Source: an uncultured Verrucomicrobiales bacterium (GTDB taxonomy: Bacteria > Verrucomicrobiota > Verrucomicrobiae > Limisphaerales > CANJSG01). From it: DNA of 46,525 nucleotides. Positions 23,849 to 31,880 of the stretch are shown in pieces. The stretch covers positions 1 to 46,525 of the forward strand of contig CAMLMI010000001.1 of assembly GCA_946480965.1 (NCBI GenBank), given 5' to 3'. The position numbers and the translations under genes were made by a program. Under the pieces are notes generated by a model, which did not search any database, was not told where the DNA came from, and worked only from the letters and a program-made list of their open reading frames with translations. Within the stretch, counting starts at the first letter, position 1. Each line of letters begins with the position of its first letter.

Positions 23849-26848
23849 ATGAAACTCTCCAAACTGTTCGGCTTCGCCACGGGCGTCGCCGTGGGCGCAT
23901 CGGCGCTCGCGGCCGACCTCCGGGAAGGCCTTGTTTCGTATTGGCCGCTGGATTCGTTGATCGAAGGCGACACCCAGACGCCGGACCTGGTCAGCTCCAA
24001 CCACATGACTTCGGTCAATTTCACCGCGACCGAGGTGGTCCCCGGCCGCAACGGCAACGCCTTTTCCTTCGGCGGCGGGGCCGATGGCGATCCGGCGGCG
24101 CGCTTCCTCTTTTGGCAGAATTTCGGCACCGATCCCCACACCGGCCTCGAATGGGGCCTGGGAGCGCCCGCCCTGCCGGTGGCCAACCAGCGCGCCCTGA
24201 CCGTCTCCTACTGGGTCAAGGCCAAGGGCACGGGCCAGAACGACAAGAAGGTCTTCGCCATGACCGGCAGCACCTCCACCGATCCGCTCTTCAGCTTCGG
24301 CACGCACAGCGGCGGCACGGATGACAGCTTCGACCTCTACGTCCGCAACGGCGGCAACCCGGTGAACCATTTCCGCGGCGGCACGCCATACGACGACACG
24401 TGGCGTCATGTGGTCTGGACCGACGACAACGGCACGGGCCGCCTCTACATCGACGGTGTCCTCACCACGAACCTCACCTACGTCCGGCCTCCGGCCCCGC
24501 TCGCCTGGGAGATCGCCTCCATCGGCGCCGTCTATCGGCCCAGCACCACCGTCCCGCAGCAGGTCTTCACCGGCCTGATCGACGACGTGGCGGTCTGGGA
24601 ACGCGCGCTCACGGCCGAGGAGGTCCAGACGCTGTTCACCAGCGGCATCACCGTGCCGGTGCCCAAGTTCCCCCCGATCCTGACCCTCCAGCCCAACAGC
24701 AACAACAGCCTGCTCGTCGGCGACAGCTACACCCTCCGCGCCGGCGTCATCGGCACCCGGCCCTTCACCGAATGGCAATGGTATAAAGGCGCCGCGGCCC
24801 TGAACGAACAGACCAACACCACGCTGGCCTTCACCGGTCTGCAGATCTCGGATTCCGGCAACTACACCTTCGTGGCCCGCAACGCCCACGGTTCCGTCAC
24901 CAGCGTGGTCGCCACCCTGACCGTCAGCCCGCTGCCCGCGCCGGACCTGACCAACGGCATGGTCGCCTACTGGCCGCTCAACACGGTCGAGGGCACCAAG
25001 ACCCCGGAGCTGGCCAACGGCTACGACATGACCCTCATCAACATGTCCGCGACCAACCTCGTGGCCGGCAAATGGGGCAACGCGATGATGTTCTACGCCG
25101 CCAGCGGCAGCATGATGGAGCGCGAGAACCTGACGACCGACAAGATCTCCATCTACCCCAAGGCGACCAACTTCACCGTTTCCATGTGGGTCAACGGGCC
25201 GCCCAACCAGCAGGACAAGCGCATCTTCTCCGAGTCCTCCACCACCTCCACCCAGCCGCTCTTCAACCTTGGCACCCACAACACCGCGCTCGACGGCGCG
25301 CTGAACACCTATATCCGGAACGATTCCGGCACCCAGGGCGGCCATCGCCCCACCGCGCTCCAGGCCTATGACGACACCTGGCACCATGTGGTCTATGTCC
25401 AGAGGGTCATCGACGGCACTGCGGTCGGCCGCGTCTACATCGACGGCGTGCTCGACGAAGGCACCACGCCGCCGATCCCCCAGCGGCCCCTCTCGGCGGT
25501 CATCACCTCCATCGGTGGCGTCCGCCGCGGCAGCGCGGCGGCCCCGAGCCGCCAGTTCACCTTCCAGGGCATGATCGACGACGTCGCCATCTGGAACCGC
25601 GCCCTGCAGACCAACGAGATCGTGAAGCTCTTCAACGACGGCACCCCCGTGCCGGCCGCCAACCTCCAGCCGCTCGTCATCAACCGCTTCGGCTCGGATC
25701 GTCCGGCCGCCGCCGTCGGCAACTCCATGACCCTGCGTTGGGACGTGAGCAAGGACGTGACCGGACTGACCATCGATCAGGGCATCGGCAACGTGCTGCC
25801 ACAGACCACCGTCGGCGTCGGCAGCATCGACGTGACCATCACCAACACGACTACCTTCACCCTCGTCGCCACGCGCGGCGCGGAGTCGTTGACCAACAGG
25901 GTCACCGTCGCGGCCATCGACGGCATCGCCACCAACTGGGAGCTGCTCGACAACTTCGACCGCTACCCGGCCGGCAACTTCACCACGAACGGCTTCTGGA
26001 GCGACACCCAGGCCAACACCACCGTCACGAACATCGGGGGCAACAACCTGCTCGACATGGGCACCGGCAACCACTCGGTGATCCTCCAGCTCCAGAAACT
26101 GGCGATCACGGAGGGCCAGAGCCGGACGCTCTTCGCCCGCGCCTACGTCGCCCGCGATCCCGCGCTGGCCATGACGAGCTTCATGGGCGTCACCGACCGC
26201 GCCTACCGCTTCTGGGGCGACAACAACGATTCCGGCGGCTTCGGCCCGGCGATCATCCCCGACACAGGCTCTGGCCAGCTTATGTTCGGCGCCAACAACG
26301 GGGCCGGCAATTCGGTCTCCGACTTCGCCGGACCGGTGCTCGAGTCCAACGTCGTTTACAACATCTGGATCGACATCACCAACGGCACGCTCGTTCCGGA
26401 CGTCGAGACCGGCGACATCTTCTCCATCTGGGTCCAGAAGGACGGCGACAGCGCTCCGCGCGAACGCATCTTCCAGGACTACGTCAGCAACCGCAGCCCG
26501 ACGGGCGATCCCGCCGGTGCCGGCGGCACGCTGACGCGGCCGACGCTCGACAAGCTCATCGTCGGCAACAACAACACGAGCTCGCTCCTCTTCGACGACT
26601 TCTACATCTCGAAGACGGGCCTCAACAGCACCGTGCCCCGGCCCTACGGCTTCACCACGCCCGTCGGCCAGGGCACGCCGACCGTCGCCGTCGGCAAGAA
26701 CGCGGACAAGGTGCGCATCACCTACTCGAACGGCGTCCTCCAGTCCGCCCCCGCCGTGACCGGTCCGTGGGACAACGTCCAGGGCGCCACCTCGCCCTAC
26801 GAGACCACTCCGACCGGTGCCCAGCAGTATTACCGAGTCCGGCAGTAG
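23849..26848 (+). CDS. Secreted multi-domain LamG/Ig-like protein
   Basis: The 999-residue protein starts with a Sec signal peptide (about 1-22, ending in ASALA). The first LamG (concanavalin-like) domain spans about 23-265, opening with LVSYWPLDSL and closing with GLIDDVAVWERALTAEEVQ. An Ig-like domain follows (about 275-360, with WQWYKGAAALNEQTNTTLAF and SDSGNYTFVARNAHGSV). A second LamG spans about 370-605 (MVAYWPLNTV to GMIDDVAIWNRALQTNE). Another Ig-like stretch (about 610-695) and a last beta-rich region (about 700-930, with DNFDRYPAGNF) lead to a tail ending YYRVRQ. Such proteins are exported or surface-attached and bind glycans or other proteins; the ligand is unknown. No catalytic motif is visible. 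I start it at the ATG at 23849, before MKLSKLFGFATG. A strong terminator follows. Confidence 0.88.
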   Translation: MKLSKLFGFATGVAVGASALAADLREGLVSYWPLDSLIEGDTQTPDLVSSNHMTSVNFTATEVVPGRNGNAFSFGGGADGDPAARFLFWQNFGTDPHTGLEWGLGAPALPVANQRALTVSYWVKAKGTGQNDKKVFAMTGSTSTDPLFSFGTHSGGTDDSFDLYVRNGGNPVNHFRGGTPYDDTWRHVVWTDDNGTGRLYIDGVLTTNLTYVRPPAPLAWEIASIGAVYRPSTTVPQQVFTGLIDDVAVWERALTAEEVQTLFTSGITVPVPKFPPILTLQPNSNNSLLVGDSYTLRAGVIGTRPFTEWQWYKGAAALNEQTNTTLAFTGLQISDSGNYTFVARNAHGSVTSVVATLTVSPLPAPDLTNGMVAYWPLNTVEGTKTPELANGYDMTLINMSATNLVAGKWGNAMMFYAASGSMMERENLTTDKISIYPKATNFTVSMWVNGPPNQQDKRIFSESSTTSTQPLFNLGTHNTALDGALNTYIRNDSGTQGGHRPTALQAYDDTWHHVVYVQRVIDGTAVGRVYIDGVLDEGTTPPIPQRPLSAVITSIGGVRRGSAAAPSRQFTFQGMIDDVAIWNRALQTNEIVKLFNDGTPVPAANLQPLVINRFGSDRPAAAVGNSMTLRWDVSKDVTGLTIDQGIGNVLPQTTVGVGSIDVTITNTTTFTLVATRGAESLTNRVTVAAIDGIATNWELLDNFDRYPAGNFTTNGFWSDTQANTTVTNIGGNNLLDMGTGNHSVILQLQKLAITEGQSRTLFARAYVARDPALAMTSFMGVTDRAYRFWGDNNDSGGFGPAIIPDTGSGQLMFGANNGAGNSVSDFAGPVLESNVVYNIWIDITNGTLVPDVETGDIFSIWVQKDGDSAPRERIFQDYVSNRSPTGDPAGAGGTLTRPTLDKLIVGNNNTSSLLFDDFYISKTGLNSTVPRPYGFTTPVGQGTPTVAVGKNADKVRITYSNGVLQSAPAVTGPWDNVQGATSPYETTPTGAQQYYRVRQ

Positions 26849-26867
26849 CCTGCCCGTCCCGTCGCCA

Positions 26868-26899
26868 AGCCCCGGATGCGCGAGCATCCGGGGCTTTTT
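26868..26899 (+). terminator. Rho-independent terminator of the LamG protein gene
   Basis: A 12-bp stem, AGCCCCGGATGC (26868-26879) with GCATCCGGGGCT (26884-26895), has a 4-nt GCGA loop and leads into a five-T run. It lies 19 bp after the stop codon. Confidence 0.95.
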
Positions 26900-27037
26900 C
26901 GTCGTCCGTCCTGTCTTGGCCAGCGGTGGACAATTGCGGCTAAAAAGGCGGCCTAATGCCCACTATCGCGCAGCGGCCCGGCAAATTCCGGCAAGCCGCC
27001 GGGAGCTTCCGGGAGCAGCGTGGCACCCGTCATCACT

Positions 27038-27955
27038 ATGAAACCCATCCTCCACAGCACCGGTGCCCTCACCCTCGCATTCGCCACCCAGCTCGCCCTG
27101 CGCGGCGTCGCCGCCGAGCCGACCTTCCAGGACAAGGCGGTTTCTCCCGTGACGAATCCGCTCTTCTTCGAGGACCCCTACATCCGCACCGAGATCCGGC
27201 CCATCTTCGCCTACCACACCATCGGCAAGGATCTGCTCGACGGCGTGGGCCTCCCGGGCGTCAGCAAGGGCGACGTGCGCGTCTATGCCCTCCAGCTCCG
27301 CTACGCCGTGAACGACCGTCTGGCCATCATCGCCACCAAGGACGGCTACACCGACATCGAGTTCGACAATCCCGCCCTCGCCGCCCTCTCCCGCTCCGGC
27401 TGGAACGACCTCGCGGCGGGCGTGAAATACGCCTTCATCCAGGACGAGCAGAAGGAATTCATCCTCACCGGCGGCGTGAAGCTGGAGATCCCCACGGGCG
27501 AGTCCTCCGTCTTCCAGAACAACGGTTCGGGCGAATGGGACATCTTCGTCTCCTCCGCCAAGAACTGGGACCGCGTCCGCCTCATGGGCAACGCCGGGTT
27601 CCGCCTGCCGAACAACTGGACCGACGAGACCGCGTCGGCGCACTACAGCCTCCAGCTCGACTACTACACCTGCCAATGGTTCATCCCGTTCGTCTCGCTC
27701 AACGGCAACACCGTGCTCTCCGAGACCGACAACGGCGGCCCCTACAACCTGCCCGGCTTGGATGTGGAAGGGTTCGACCTGATCAACTTCGGCGCGGATA
27801 GCGCTGGCGGCCACACCCAGATCGTCGGCGGCATCGGCTTCCGCTCCCGGCTCACGCAGAACGTGGACTTCGGCGCGGCCTACGAGACCAGCCTGACCTC
27901 GCCCAAGGGCCTCTTCGACGACCGCGTCACGGTCGATTTCGTGATCCACTTCTGA
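27038..27955 (+). CDS. Outer-membrane beta-barrel-like protein
   Basis: The 305-residue protein has a signal peptide (about 1-24, ending in GVAAE) and a body of alternating hydrophobic/polar strands: VYALQLRYAVNDRLAIIATKD, AAGVKYAFI, FILTGGVKLEIP and the C-terminal VDFVIHF, whose terminal Phe is a beta-signal for outer-membrane insertion. The size suggests about a 12-14-strand barrel. It is probably a porin or surface protein; no specific family is recognised. It starts at the ATG at 27038; a GTG 18 bp upstream would place six residues before the signal peptide. A terminator follows. Confidence 0.78.
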   Translation: MKPILHSTGALTLAFATQLALRGVAAEPTFQDKAVSPVTNPLFFEDPYIRTEIRPIFAYHTIGKDLLDGVGLPGVSKGDVRVYALQLRYAVNDRLAIIATKDGYTDIEFDNPALAALSRSGWNDLAAGVKYAFIQDEQKEFILTGGVKLEIPTGESSVFQNNGSGEWDIFVSSAKNWDRVRLMGNAGFRLPNNWTDETASAHYSLQLDYYTCQWFIPFVSLNGNTVLSETDNGGPYNLPGLDVEGFDLINFGADSAGGHTQIVGGIGFRSRLTQNVDFGAAYETSLTSPKGLFDDRVTVDFVIHF

Positions 27956-27982
27956 TTCCTCCTCCTGCGGTGGTTCACGCTA

Positions 27983-28015
27983 CGGTCCGGCGAAGCGATC
28001 TCGCCGGGCCGTTTT
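27983..28015 (+). terminator. Rho-independent terminator of the outer-membrane protein gene
   Basis: An 11-bp stem, CGGTCCGGCGA (27983-27993) with TCGCCGGGCCG (28001-28011), has one G-T pair and is followed by TTTT. It lies 27 bp past the stop codon. Confidence 0.85.
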
Positions 28016-28067
28016 GTGTTCCGTTCGGTTCCTTGAAGCCGCCGCGCCTTCGCGCAACAGTCCCTCC

Positions 28068-28532
28068 ATGCAGTCGCTCCAAGACCGATACGACGACGCC
28101 ATGCTGGACTTCAGCATGGGCCAGTTCGACGACGCCATCGCCAAGCTCGACGCCGTGTTGGCGGAGGACCCGAACTACTTCGACGCCCGCCTAGCCCTCG
28201 GAGGTGCCTACTATCGCAAAGGCGAATTCGCCCGCGCGATCGAGGAAGGCCACAAGGCCGAGAAGCTCCGTCCGAACGAACAGCTCGTTCACACCAATCT
28301 CTCCCTCTTCTACATGAAGTCCGGCGACAAGAAGACCGCCGAGCACCACGGCCTCCAGGCCCGCATCGCCTCGTGGAAGGGCAACATGGCCGCGCCCGAT
28401 CCCAACGCCGCGTCGCCGGGCGATCCCGAACTCCAGATGGCCCAGCCCAAGCCCGCCGCCGTGAAGCTCCCCGCGAAGTTTCCCGACATGCCCTGGAAGA
28501 AGAACAAGCCGCCCGGTGGGGGTGTCCATTAG
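28068..28532 (+). CDS. Small TPR-repeat protein
   Basis: The 154-residue protein contains about three tetratricopeptide repeats (about 5-105): DAMLDFSMGQFDDAIAKLDA, DARLALGGAYYRKGEFARAI and VHTNLSLFYMKSGDKKTAEH. A proline-rich tail follows (PKPAAVKLPAKFPDMPWKKN). There is no signal peptide, so it is a cytoplasmic scaffold or adaptor. I start it at the ATG at 28068; an ATG 54 bp upstream would add 18 residues overlapping the terminator hairpin. The Rieske gene follows after 38 bp. No partner can be named. Confidence 0.8.
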   Translation: MQSLQDRYDDAMLDFSMGQFDDAIAKLDAVLAEDPNYFDARLALGGAYYRKGEFARAIEEGHKAEKLRPNEQLVHTNLSLFYMKSGDKKTAEHHGLQARIASWKGNMAAPDPNAASPGDPELQMAQPKPAAVKLPAKFPDMPWKKNKPPGGGVH

Positions 28533-28570
28533 GCCGCGACCCGCTGCCCGGCAGTTTCCCCGGCCAATCC

Positions 28571-28891
28571 ATGTCCTTCCCTTCCGCCCCCGTGTGGCAT
28601 CGTGCCGCCGCCGCCAATAGCTTGGCCTCGGGCCAAGCCCGCACCGTCCACGTCGCCGGACGCGATCTCGCCCTCATCCACCTCGATGGCGCCTTCCATG
28701 CCCTCGATGACCGTTGTTCCCACAAGGGCGAATCCCTCGGAGCCGGCCTCGTGGAAAACGGCTGCCTCCACTGCCCCCTGCACGGCTGGGCCTTCGACGC
28801 GAAGACCGGCGCTTGCCGCAGCAACCCCGAGAAACCCGTCCGCACCTATCCCACCAAACTCGAAGCGGGCGAAGTGTGGGTGGCGCTGTAG
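28571..28891 (+). CDS. Rieske [2Fe-2S] ferredoxin-like protein
   Basis: The 106-residue protein is a single Rieske domain with both cluster motifs: C49-x-H51 (DRCSHKGESLGAG) and C68-x-x-H71 (CLHCPLHGWAFDAKTG). It resembles ferredoxins of ring-hydroxylating dioxygenases and the small subunit of nitrite reductase (NirD). It has no signal peptide and no oxygenase or reductase partner nearby, so its electron partner is unknown. It is probably in one transcript with the TPR gene upstream. A terminator for the opposite strand follows at 28915. Confidence 0.9.
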   Translation: MSFPSAPVWHRAAAANSLASGQARTVHVAGRDLALIHLDGAFHALDDRCSHKGESLGAGLVENGCLHCPLHGWAFDAKTGACRSNPEKPVRTYPTKLEAGEVWVAL

Positions 28892-28914
28892 CACGCGCTT
28901 CTCTCCATGAAATG

Positions 28915-28946
28915 AAAAACACCTCCGGGGAAACTCGCCGGAGGTG
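28915..28946 (-). terminator. Rho-independent terminator of the minus-strand small-gene cluster
   Basis: On the minus strand a perfect 9-bp stem, CACCTCCGG with CCGGAGGTG (28938-28946 and 28920-28928), with a 9-nt loop, is followed by TTTTT (28919-28915). It lies 36 bp past the stop of the 40-residue membrane peptide gene. Confidence 0.9.
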
Positions 28947-28982
28947 GATTCGGGAGACTGAGGCTGAACCAGGGCCCGGCTC

Positions 28983-29105
28983 TCAGCAGCCGGTGAGCAC
29001 GTAGATCAGCAACACGATGGGCAGGGGAATGCCGATGAGCCACAACAGGGCCATCCAGCCGACCTTGCCCGATTCGCCGGAGCGTTTGGGAGGAATTGGT
29101 TTCAT
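28983..29105 (-). CDS. 40-residue single-span membrane peptide
   Basis: The reading frame (ATG at 29103-29105, TGA at 28983-28985) encodes a short basic N-terminus MKPIPPKRSGESGK and then one hydrophobic span of about 23 residues (VGWMALLWLIGIPLPIVLLI, about 15-37), ending YVLTGC. It is a real candidate gene rather than noise because it sits 48 bp behind the entericidin-like gene on the same strand, has a hydrophobic span of exact membrane width, and is followed by a matching terminator. I do not recognise a named family. Small stress-induced membrane peptides of this shape are common. Confidence 0.7.
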   Translation of the reverse strand: MKPIPPKRSGESGKVGWMALLWLIGIPLPIVLLIYVLTGC

Positions 29106-29153
29106 GGTGGTGGAAGGCGCGGGGAGCGCGGGCTCCCCGGCGCCGATTTGGGG

Positions 29154-29288
29154 TTAGTTGGTCTTTTCCTGGATCTTCTCGCCGGCTTCTTCCATGTCCT
29201 TGCCGATGCCATTGGCCGTGTTCTTGCAGCCGATGGCCGACAGGGTCAGGACGCCGACGAGGAGCGAGAGGAGGATCTTGGTTTTCAT
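29154..29288 (-). CDS. Entericidin-like small lipoprotein
   Basis: The 44-residue precursor MKTKILLSLL... has a lipoprotein signal peptide with lipobox LSAIGC (C21 becomes the lipidated N-terminus) and a mature part KNTANGIGKDMEEAGEKIQE that matches the entericidin A/B pattern (N-T-x-x-G-x-G-x-D-x-x-x-A-G). Entericidin B is a stress- and stationary-phase-induced envelope lipoprotein in enteric bacteria. Only one entericidin gene is present, so an EcnA/EcnB pair is not supported. It lies between the CsbD and the 40-residue peptide genes, all on the minus strand. Confidence 0.85.
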   Translation of the reverse strand: MKTKILLSLLVGVLTLSAIGCKNTANGIGKDMEEAGEKIQEKTN

Positions 29289-29334
29289 GGATGAACGGGG
29301 TTGGGGGTGAAGGGTGAATCGTCGAGCGAGAAGC

Positions 29335-29526
29335 TCAGCCGCAGCAGGCCTCGATCTCGCGTTTGACGGCCTCGATTTCCTTTCCGGTCCGCTTCTGGAT
29401 GCGGCCGTAGAGTTCGTCTTCCTTGCCCTCGACGTAGCGGAGATCGTCGTCGGTCAGGTCCGCATACTTCTGCTTGAGCTTGCCCTTGATGATGTTCCAG
29501 TCGCCTTTGAGAGAGAGCTTGTTCAT
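29335..29526 (-). CDS. CsbD-family stress protein
   Basis: The 63-residue protein begins [20 protein letters not shown] and continues [40 protein letters not shown], which matches the CsbD family in length and sequence. These are small, soluble, charged helical proteins induced in general stress in many bacteria; the biochemical role is not known. The start is the ATG at 29524-29526, with AAGAAAGGAACACAGCC just upstream, which contains a good AGGA Shine-Dalgarno. It is the first gene of the minus-strand small-gene run and is divergent from dps. Confidence 0.93.
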   Translation of the reverse strand: MNKLSLKGDWNIIKGKLKQKYADLTDDDLRYVEGKEDELYGRIQKRTGKEIEAVKREIEACCG

Positions 29527-29913
29527 GGCTGTGTTCCTTTCTTGGGTTGCGCCGCGTCGTTGCGGCTGAAATCCATTCTGCAGAGGGAATGCCAGAAGGG
29601 GTCGAAGCGGGGTTTCCCGGATTTTCCAGCAGTTTTCCGGCGTTTTGGGCGGGTTGCCCGGAAGCTGTGCCGCATCCGATATGCAGAGCGCCCGGAAAAT
29701 CCCGGGCGTTTCGCATGGGCATCCCGACATTTCGGGTGGCGGACGCGCCGAACCTTTCCGCTGGTTGCAGCCTGCAAAGAACCGGATCTTGGTCATGCAC
29801 TCGGCAAGATCCGGTGCGGGGGTGGCGTTGGCGCGAGAGCGCGCAAAGCATTGGAAATCAGAGCGTCTGCGGCTTGGACGGCGTTTGGCCCGGGGCTGGC
29901 TATTGGGAAAGGC
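29527..29913. other. Divergent regulatory region between CsbD and dps genes
   Basis: This 387-bp region holds no supportable gene but several inverted repeats. A hairpin CGCCCGG/CCGGGCG lies at 29689-29708, followed by TTT. CCCGA/TCGGG lies near 29723. A perfect 11-bp inverted repeat ACCGGATCTTG/CAAGATCCGGT lies at 29781-29815. Both divergent stress genes should be controlled from here. Confidence 0.65.
29781..29815. promoter_or_regulatory. Perfect 11-bp inverted repeat upstream of dps, candidate operator
   Basis: ACCGGATCTTG (29781-29791) and CAAGATCCGGT (29805-29815) are exact reverse complements with a 13-bp centre, so half-site centres are 24 bp apart, which suits a dimeric regulator bound on one face over two turns. 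It lies about 100 bp before the dps start. It could equally form a leader hairpin. The bound regulator, if any, is not known. Confidence 0.55.
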
Positions 29914-30411
29914 ATGAAGACCGTGTTGCTTCCCACCCGGAATCCGCTGAAGGCCACCATCCGTCGTCAATCGGTGGAGGTGTTGAATCCCCTCGTGGCG
30001 GATCTCTTCGATCTCTACGCCCGCATCAAGCAGGCGCATTGGAACCTGCGCGGCAGCTCGTTCGTCTCGCTGCACAAGCTGCTGGACGACTTCGCCGCCA
30101 ACATCCAGGGCCACATCGACCGCGTGGCCGAACGCGCGACCGCCTTGGGCGGCGTGGTGGACGGCACGCTGCGCGACGCGGCCCGGAAATCGCAGCTCGG
30201 CGGCAAGGAGGAGCCCACGCCGAAGAACGCCCCGCAAATGGCCTGGCTCGAAGAGCTGGCCGATTCCTACGCCCGCTGCGGCGAACGCGTCTCCCAGGGC
30301 GTCAAGGAGACGGACGACGCGGACGACTTCGTCACGGCGGATCTGCTGACGGACGTCCTGCACGACCTCGACAAGCATCTCTGGCTGATCGAGTCGCACC
30401 TCAACCGTTAA
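29914..30411 (+). CDS. dps: Dps-family DNA-protecting ferritin-like protein
   Basis: The 165-residue protein has the length of Dps, which forms a dodecamer that binds DNA and oxidises iron with H2O2 during starvation or oxidative stress. The ferroxidase-centre residues of the family are visible: KQAHWNLRG (His in the first helix), [28 protein letters not shown] (D, E ligands of the intersubunit site). The N-terminal tail is short and basic ([20 protein letters not shown]). The start ATG at 29914 has GGGAAAGG just upstream. It heads a plus-strand run of stress genes and is divergent from CsbD. Confidence 0.93.
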   Translation: MKTVLLPTRNPLKATIRRQSVEVLNPLVADLFDLYARIKQAHWNLRGSSFVSLHKLLDDFAANIQGHIDRVAERATALGGVVDGTLRDAARKSQLGGKEEPTPKNAPQMAWLEELADSYARCGERVSQGVKETDDADDFVTADLLTDVLHDLDKHLWLIESHLNR

Positions 30412-30418
30412 CCCCGCG

Positions 30419-30438
30419 TTCCGGCGTTCGCGCCGGAA
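30419..30438 (+). other. UUCG-capped stem-loop behind dps
   Basis: TTCCGGCG-TTCG-CGCCGGAA is a perfect 8-bp stem with the very stable UUCG tetraloop, 7 bp past the dps stop. No T-run follows, so it is more likely an mRNA 3'-end stabiliser or attenuator between dps and the downstream small genes than a full terminator. Confidence 0.7.
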
Positions 30439-30459
30439 ACACCACCCCGAGTCATCGCC

Positions 30460-30606
30460 ATGCTTGAAACCATCGCCATCATCCTCGTCGTGCTGTGGCT
30501 GCTGGGCTTCGTCTCGTCCTACACGATGGGCGGGTTCATCCACCTGCTGCTCGTCCTTGCCATCGTCGCCGTGCTCGTCCGCCTGATCCGCGGCCGTGCC
30601 CTGTGA
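30460..30606 (+). CDS. Lmo0937-type two-span small membrane protein
   Basis: The 48-residue protein [20 protein letters not shown]... has two hydrophobic spans (about 3-19 and 25-41) joined by a short turn SSYTMGG, ending in basic VRLIRGRAL. This matches the lmo0937/DUF5670 family of tiny membrane proteins, often found beside stress genes. The function is unknown. The ATG at 30460 lies 21 bp past the UUCG hairpin. It is one of a row of short membrane-associated genes. Confidence 0.8.
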   Translation: MLETIAIILVVLWLLGFVSSYTMGGFIHLLLVLAIVAVLVRLIRGRAL

Positions 30607-30683
30607 CCCAGATCCCGCCCACCCGACAACCGAGAACCGAGAACCGTTCCCCAACCCTCAACCCGCAGAAAGGAAACCAGACC

Positions 30684-30980
30684 ATGAACTCACGCTACGA
30701 AACACCCGAAGCCCTGAAACACGACGCCCACAGCCTCGCGGAGGACGCCCGCGCGCTGCTGGAAGCCACCGCCGAGGTGGCGGACGAGAAGGTCGCCGAG
30801 GCCCGCAAGCGCCTGGAAAGCGCCCTGGCCGAATCCAAGACCACCCTCTATCGCGTCCGCGAAAAGGCGGTCCAGAGCGCGAAGGCGGCCGACCAGGTCG
30901 TGCGGCGGCATCCGTATGAGTCCATCGCCCTCGCCTTCGGCGTCGGCGCGCTCGTCGGCTGTCTCATCGCCCGACGCTGA
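30684..30980 (+). CDS. DUF883/ElaB/YqjD-type membrane-anchored protein
   Basis: The 98-residue protein has a long amphipathic helical part (about 5-75, LAEDARALLEATAEVADEKV then RKRLESALAESKTTLYRVRE) and a C-terminal membrane anchor ESIALAFGVGALVGCLIARR. This is the ElaB/YqjD/DUF883 layout. In Escherichia coli such proteins are stationary-phase-induced, inner-membrane-bound and can bind ribosomes. A Shine-Dalgarno AGGAAA precedes the ATG at 30684. YqjE- and YqjK-like genes follow, the same order as the enteric yqjD-yqjE-yqjK group. Confidence 0.9.
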   Translation: MNSRYETPEALKHDAHSLAEDARALLEATAEVADEKVAEARKRLESALAESKTTLYRVREKAVQSAKAADQVVRRHPYESIALAFGVGALVGCLIARR

Positions 30981-31086
30981 ACCTTTGCGGGAGGGGGAGT
31001 CGCAGGCCGGCCCCGGGTGGTTCCGGGGGGTCCCAACCGGCTTCAGCCTCCTCCCGCTCTCTCCATTTCATTCCCCCGAAACCCGA

Positions 31087-31479
31087 ATGCCCATGACCGC
31101 CACGCCCGACCTGTCCGAAACGGTCGCGACCTCCAAACAGGTCGCCCGGCGTCTGATCGCCATTGGCCAGAACCGGCTCGAGCTCTTCTGCCTCGAAGTG
31201 CGCGAGGAGCAGGAACGGCTCTGGCGGGCGGTCTTCTACGTCTCGGGCGTGGCCGTCTCGCTTCTGCTGCTGGGCCTGGTGGCCACGTTGCTCGTCGTGC
31301 TGTTGCTGGACGAGGGGGCGCGGCTCTGGGCCCTGGCCGGGCTGGGCGTGGTCTTCGCCTTGGGCGCGATCGCCTTCTGGGTCGCGCTGCAACGGCTGCG
31401 GCGCGGTTGGGTCACGCTGGAGGAGACGCGCCGCCAGCTCCGCGAGGACCGCGAACATTTCCAGGAGCTTTTCCGATGA
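31087..31479 (+). CDS. YqjE-like (phage-holin-family DUF1469) membrane protein
   Basis: The 130-residue protein has an amphipathic N-terminus (SKQVARRLIAIGQNRLELFC), two membrane spans (about 50-75 and 80-103: AVSLLLLGLVATLLVVLLL and LWALAGLGVVFALGAIAFWV) and a charged C-terminal helix. It matches the YqjE/DUF1469 family, named phage-holin family in databases though there is no phage context here. Two start codons (31087 and 31093) are possible; the first is used here. The stop overlaps the next start (ATGA at 31476-31479). Confidence 0.85.
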   Translation: MPMTATPDLSETVATSKQVARRLIAIGQNRLELFCLEVREEQERLWRAVFYVSGVAVSLLLLGLVATLLVVLLLDEGARLWALAGLGVVFALGAIAFWVALQRLRRGWVTLEETRRQLREDREHFQELFR

Positions 31480-31868
31480 ACTCGCTGCGTTCCCGCAAAC
31501 AGCTGCTCGTGGCCGAAGCCACCGTGCAGCGGCAACTGCTCGGCGCGGACGTGGAGCGCCTGGTGCAGCAGGCCTCCGGCTGGAAACGCCGCTGCCTGTC
31601 CGCGCGCGCCGTCGCCTCGGCTGGATTCTCCGCCGTCTCGTTCATCGCCCTGTTGCGGGGCCGCTCCGGTGGTGGCAAGACCTCGTTGTTCACCCGGCTG
31701 TTCGGCTGGGCGAGGGCGGGCTGGACGCTGTGGAACGCCGTGCAGCCCATCATGGGCCGGAGCGCTCCGGCTCCGCGCCCCGGGCCGTCCGCCGCCACCG
31801 GCGATGCCGTGGCCGAAGCCCTCGAAGCCCTGCGCCGCGCGGAAGAAGCCGCACGGAACCGCCGGTGA
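31476..31868 (+). CDS. YqjK-like small protein
   Basis: The 130-residue protein begins MNSLRSRKQLLVAEATVQRQ and has a basic amphipathic N-terminal half, a weak hydrophobic stretch (about 45-65, ARAVASAGFSAVSFIALLRG) and a proline/alanine-rich tail. Its position directly after the YqjE-like gene, with overlapping stop/start (ATGA), and its RSRKQLL-like start match the yqjK slot of the enteric yqjCDEK group, but similarity is low. The function is unknown. It is probably translated with the YqjE-like gene. Confidence 0.65.
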   Translation: MNSLRSRKQLLVAEATVQRQLLGADVERLVQQASGWKRRCLSARAVASAGFSAVSFIALLRGRSGGGKTSLFTRLFGWARAGWTLWNAVQPIMGRSAPAPRPGPSAATGDAVAEALEALRRAEEAARNRR

Positions 31869-31880
31869 ACCCGACCAGGC

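Noticed and set aside
23405..26887. A 1160-codon open frame on the minus strand opposite the LamG protein gene
   Set aside because: It is a mirror of the GC-rich codon positions of the real gene: its product is a low-complexity run of G, A, R, V, E and D with no domain, signal peptide or start signal.
29154..29288. An entericidin EcnA/EcnB antidote-toxin pair
   Set aside because: Only one entericidin-like gene is present; the adjacent 40-residue peptide has no lipobox and does not resemble EcnA.
29833..29850. A sigma-54 (-24/-12) promoter before dps
   Set aside because: TTGGCG is followed by GC dinucleotides at 9 and 11 bp, not at the required 10-bp spacing, and the TTGC element is missing.
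31087..31479. Phage holin, suggesting a prophage
   Set aside because: The holin-family name belongs to YqjE/DUF1469; neighbours are ElaB/YqjD- and YqjK-like genes, and no other phage gene is present.
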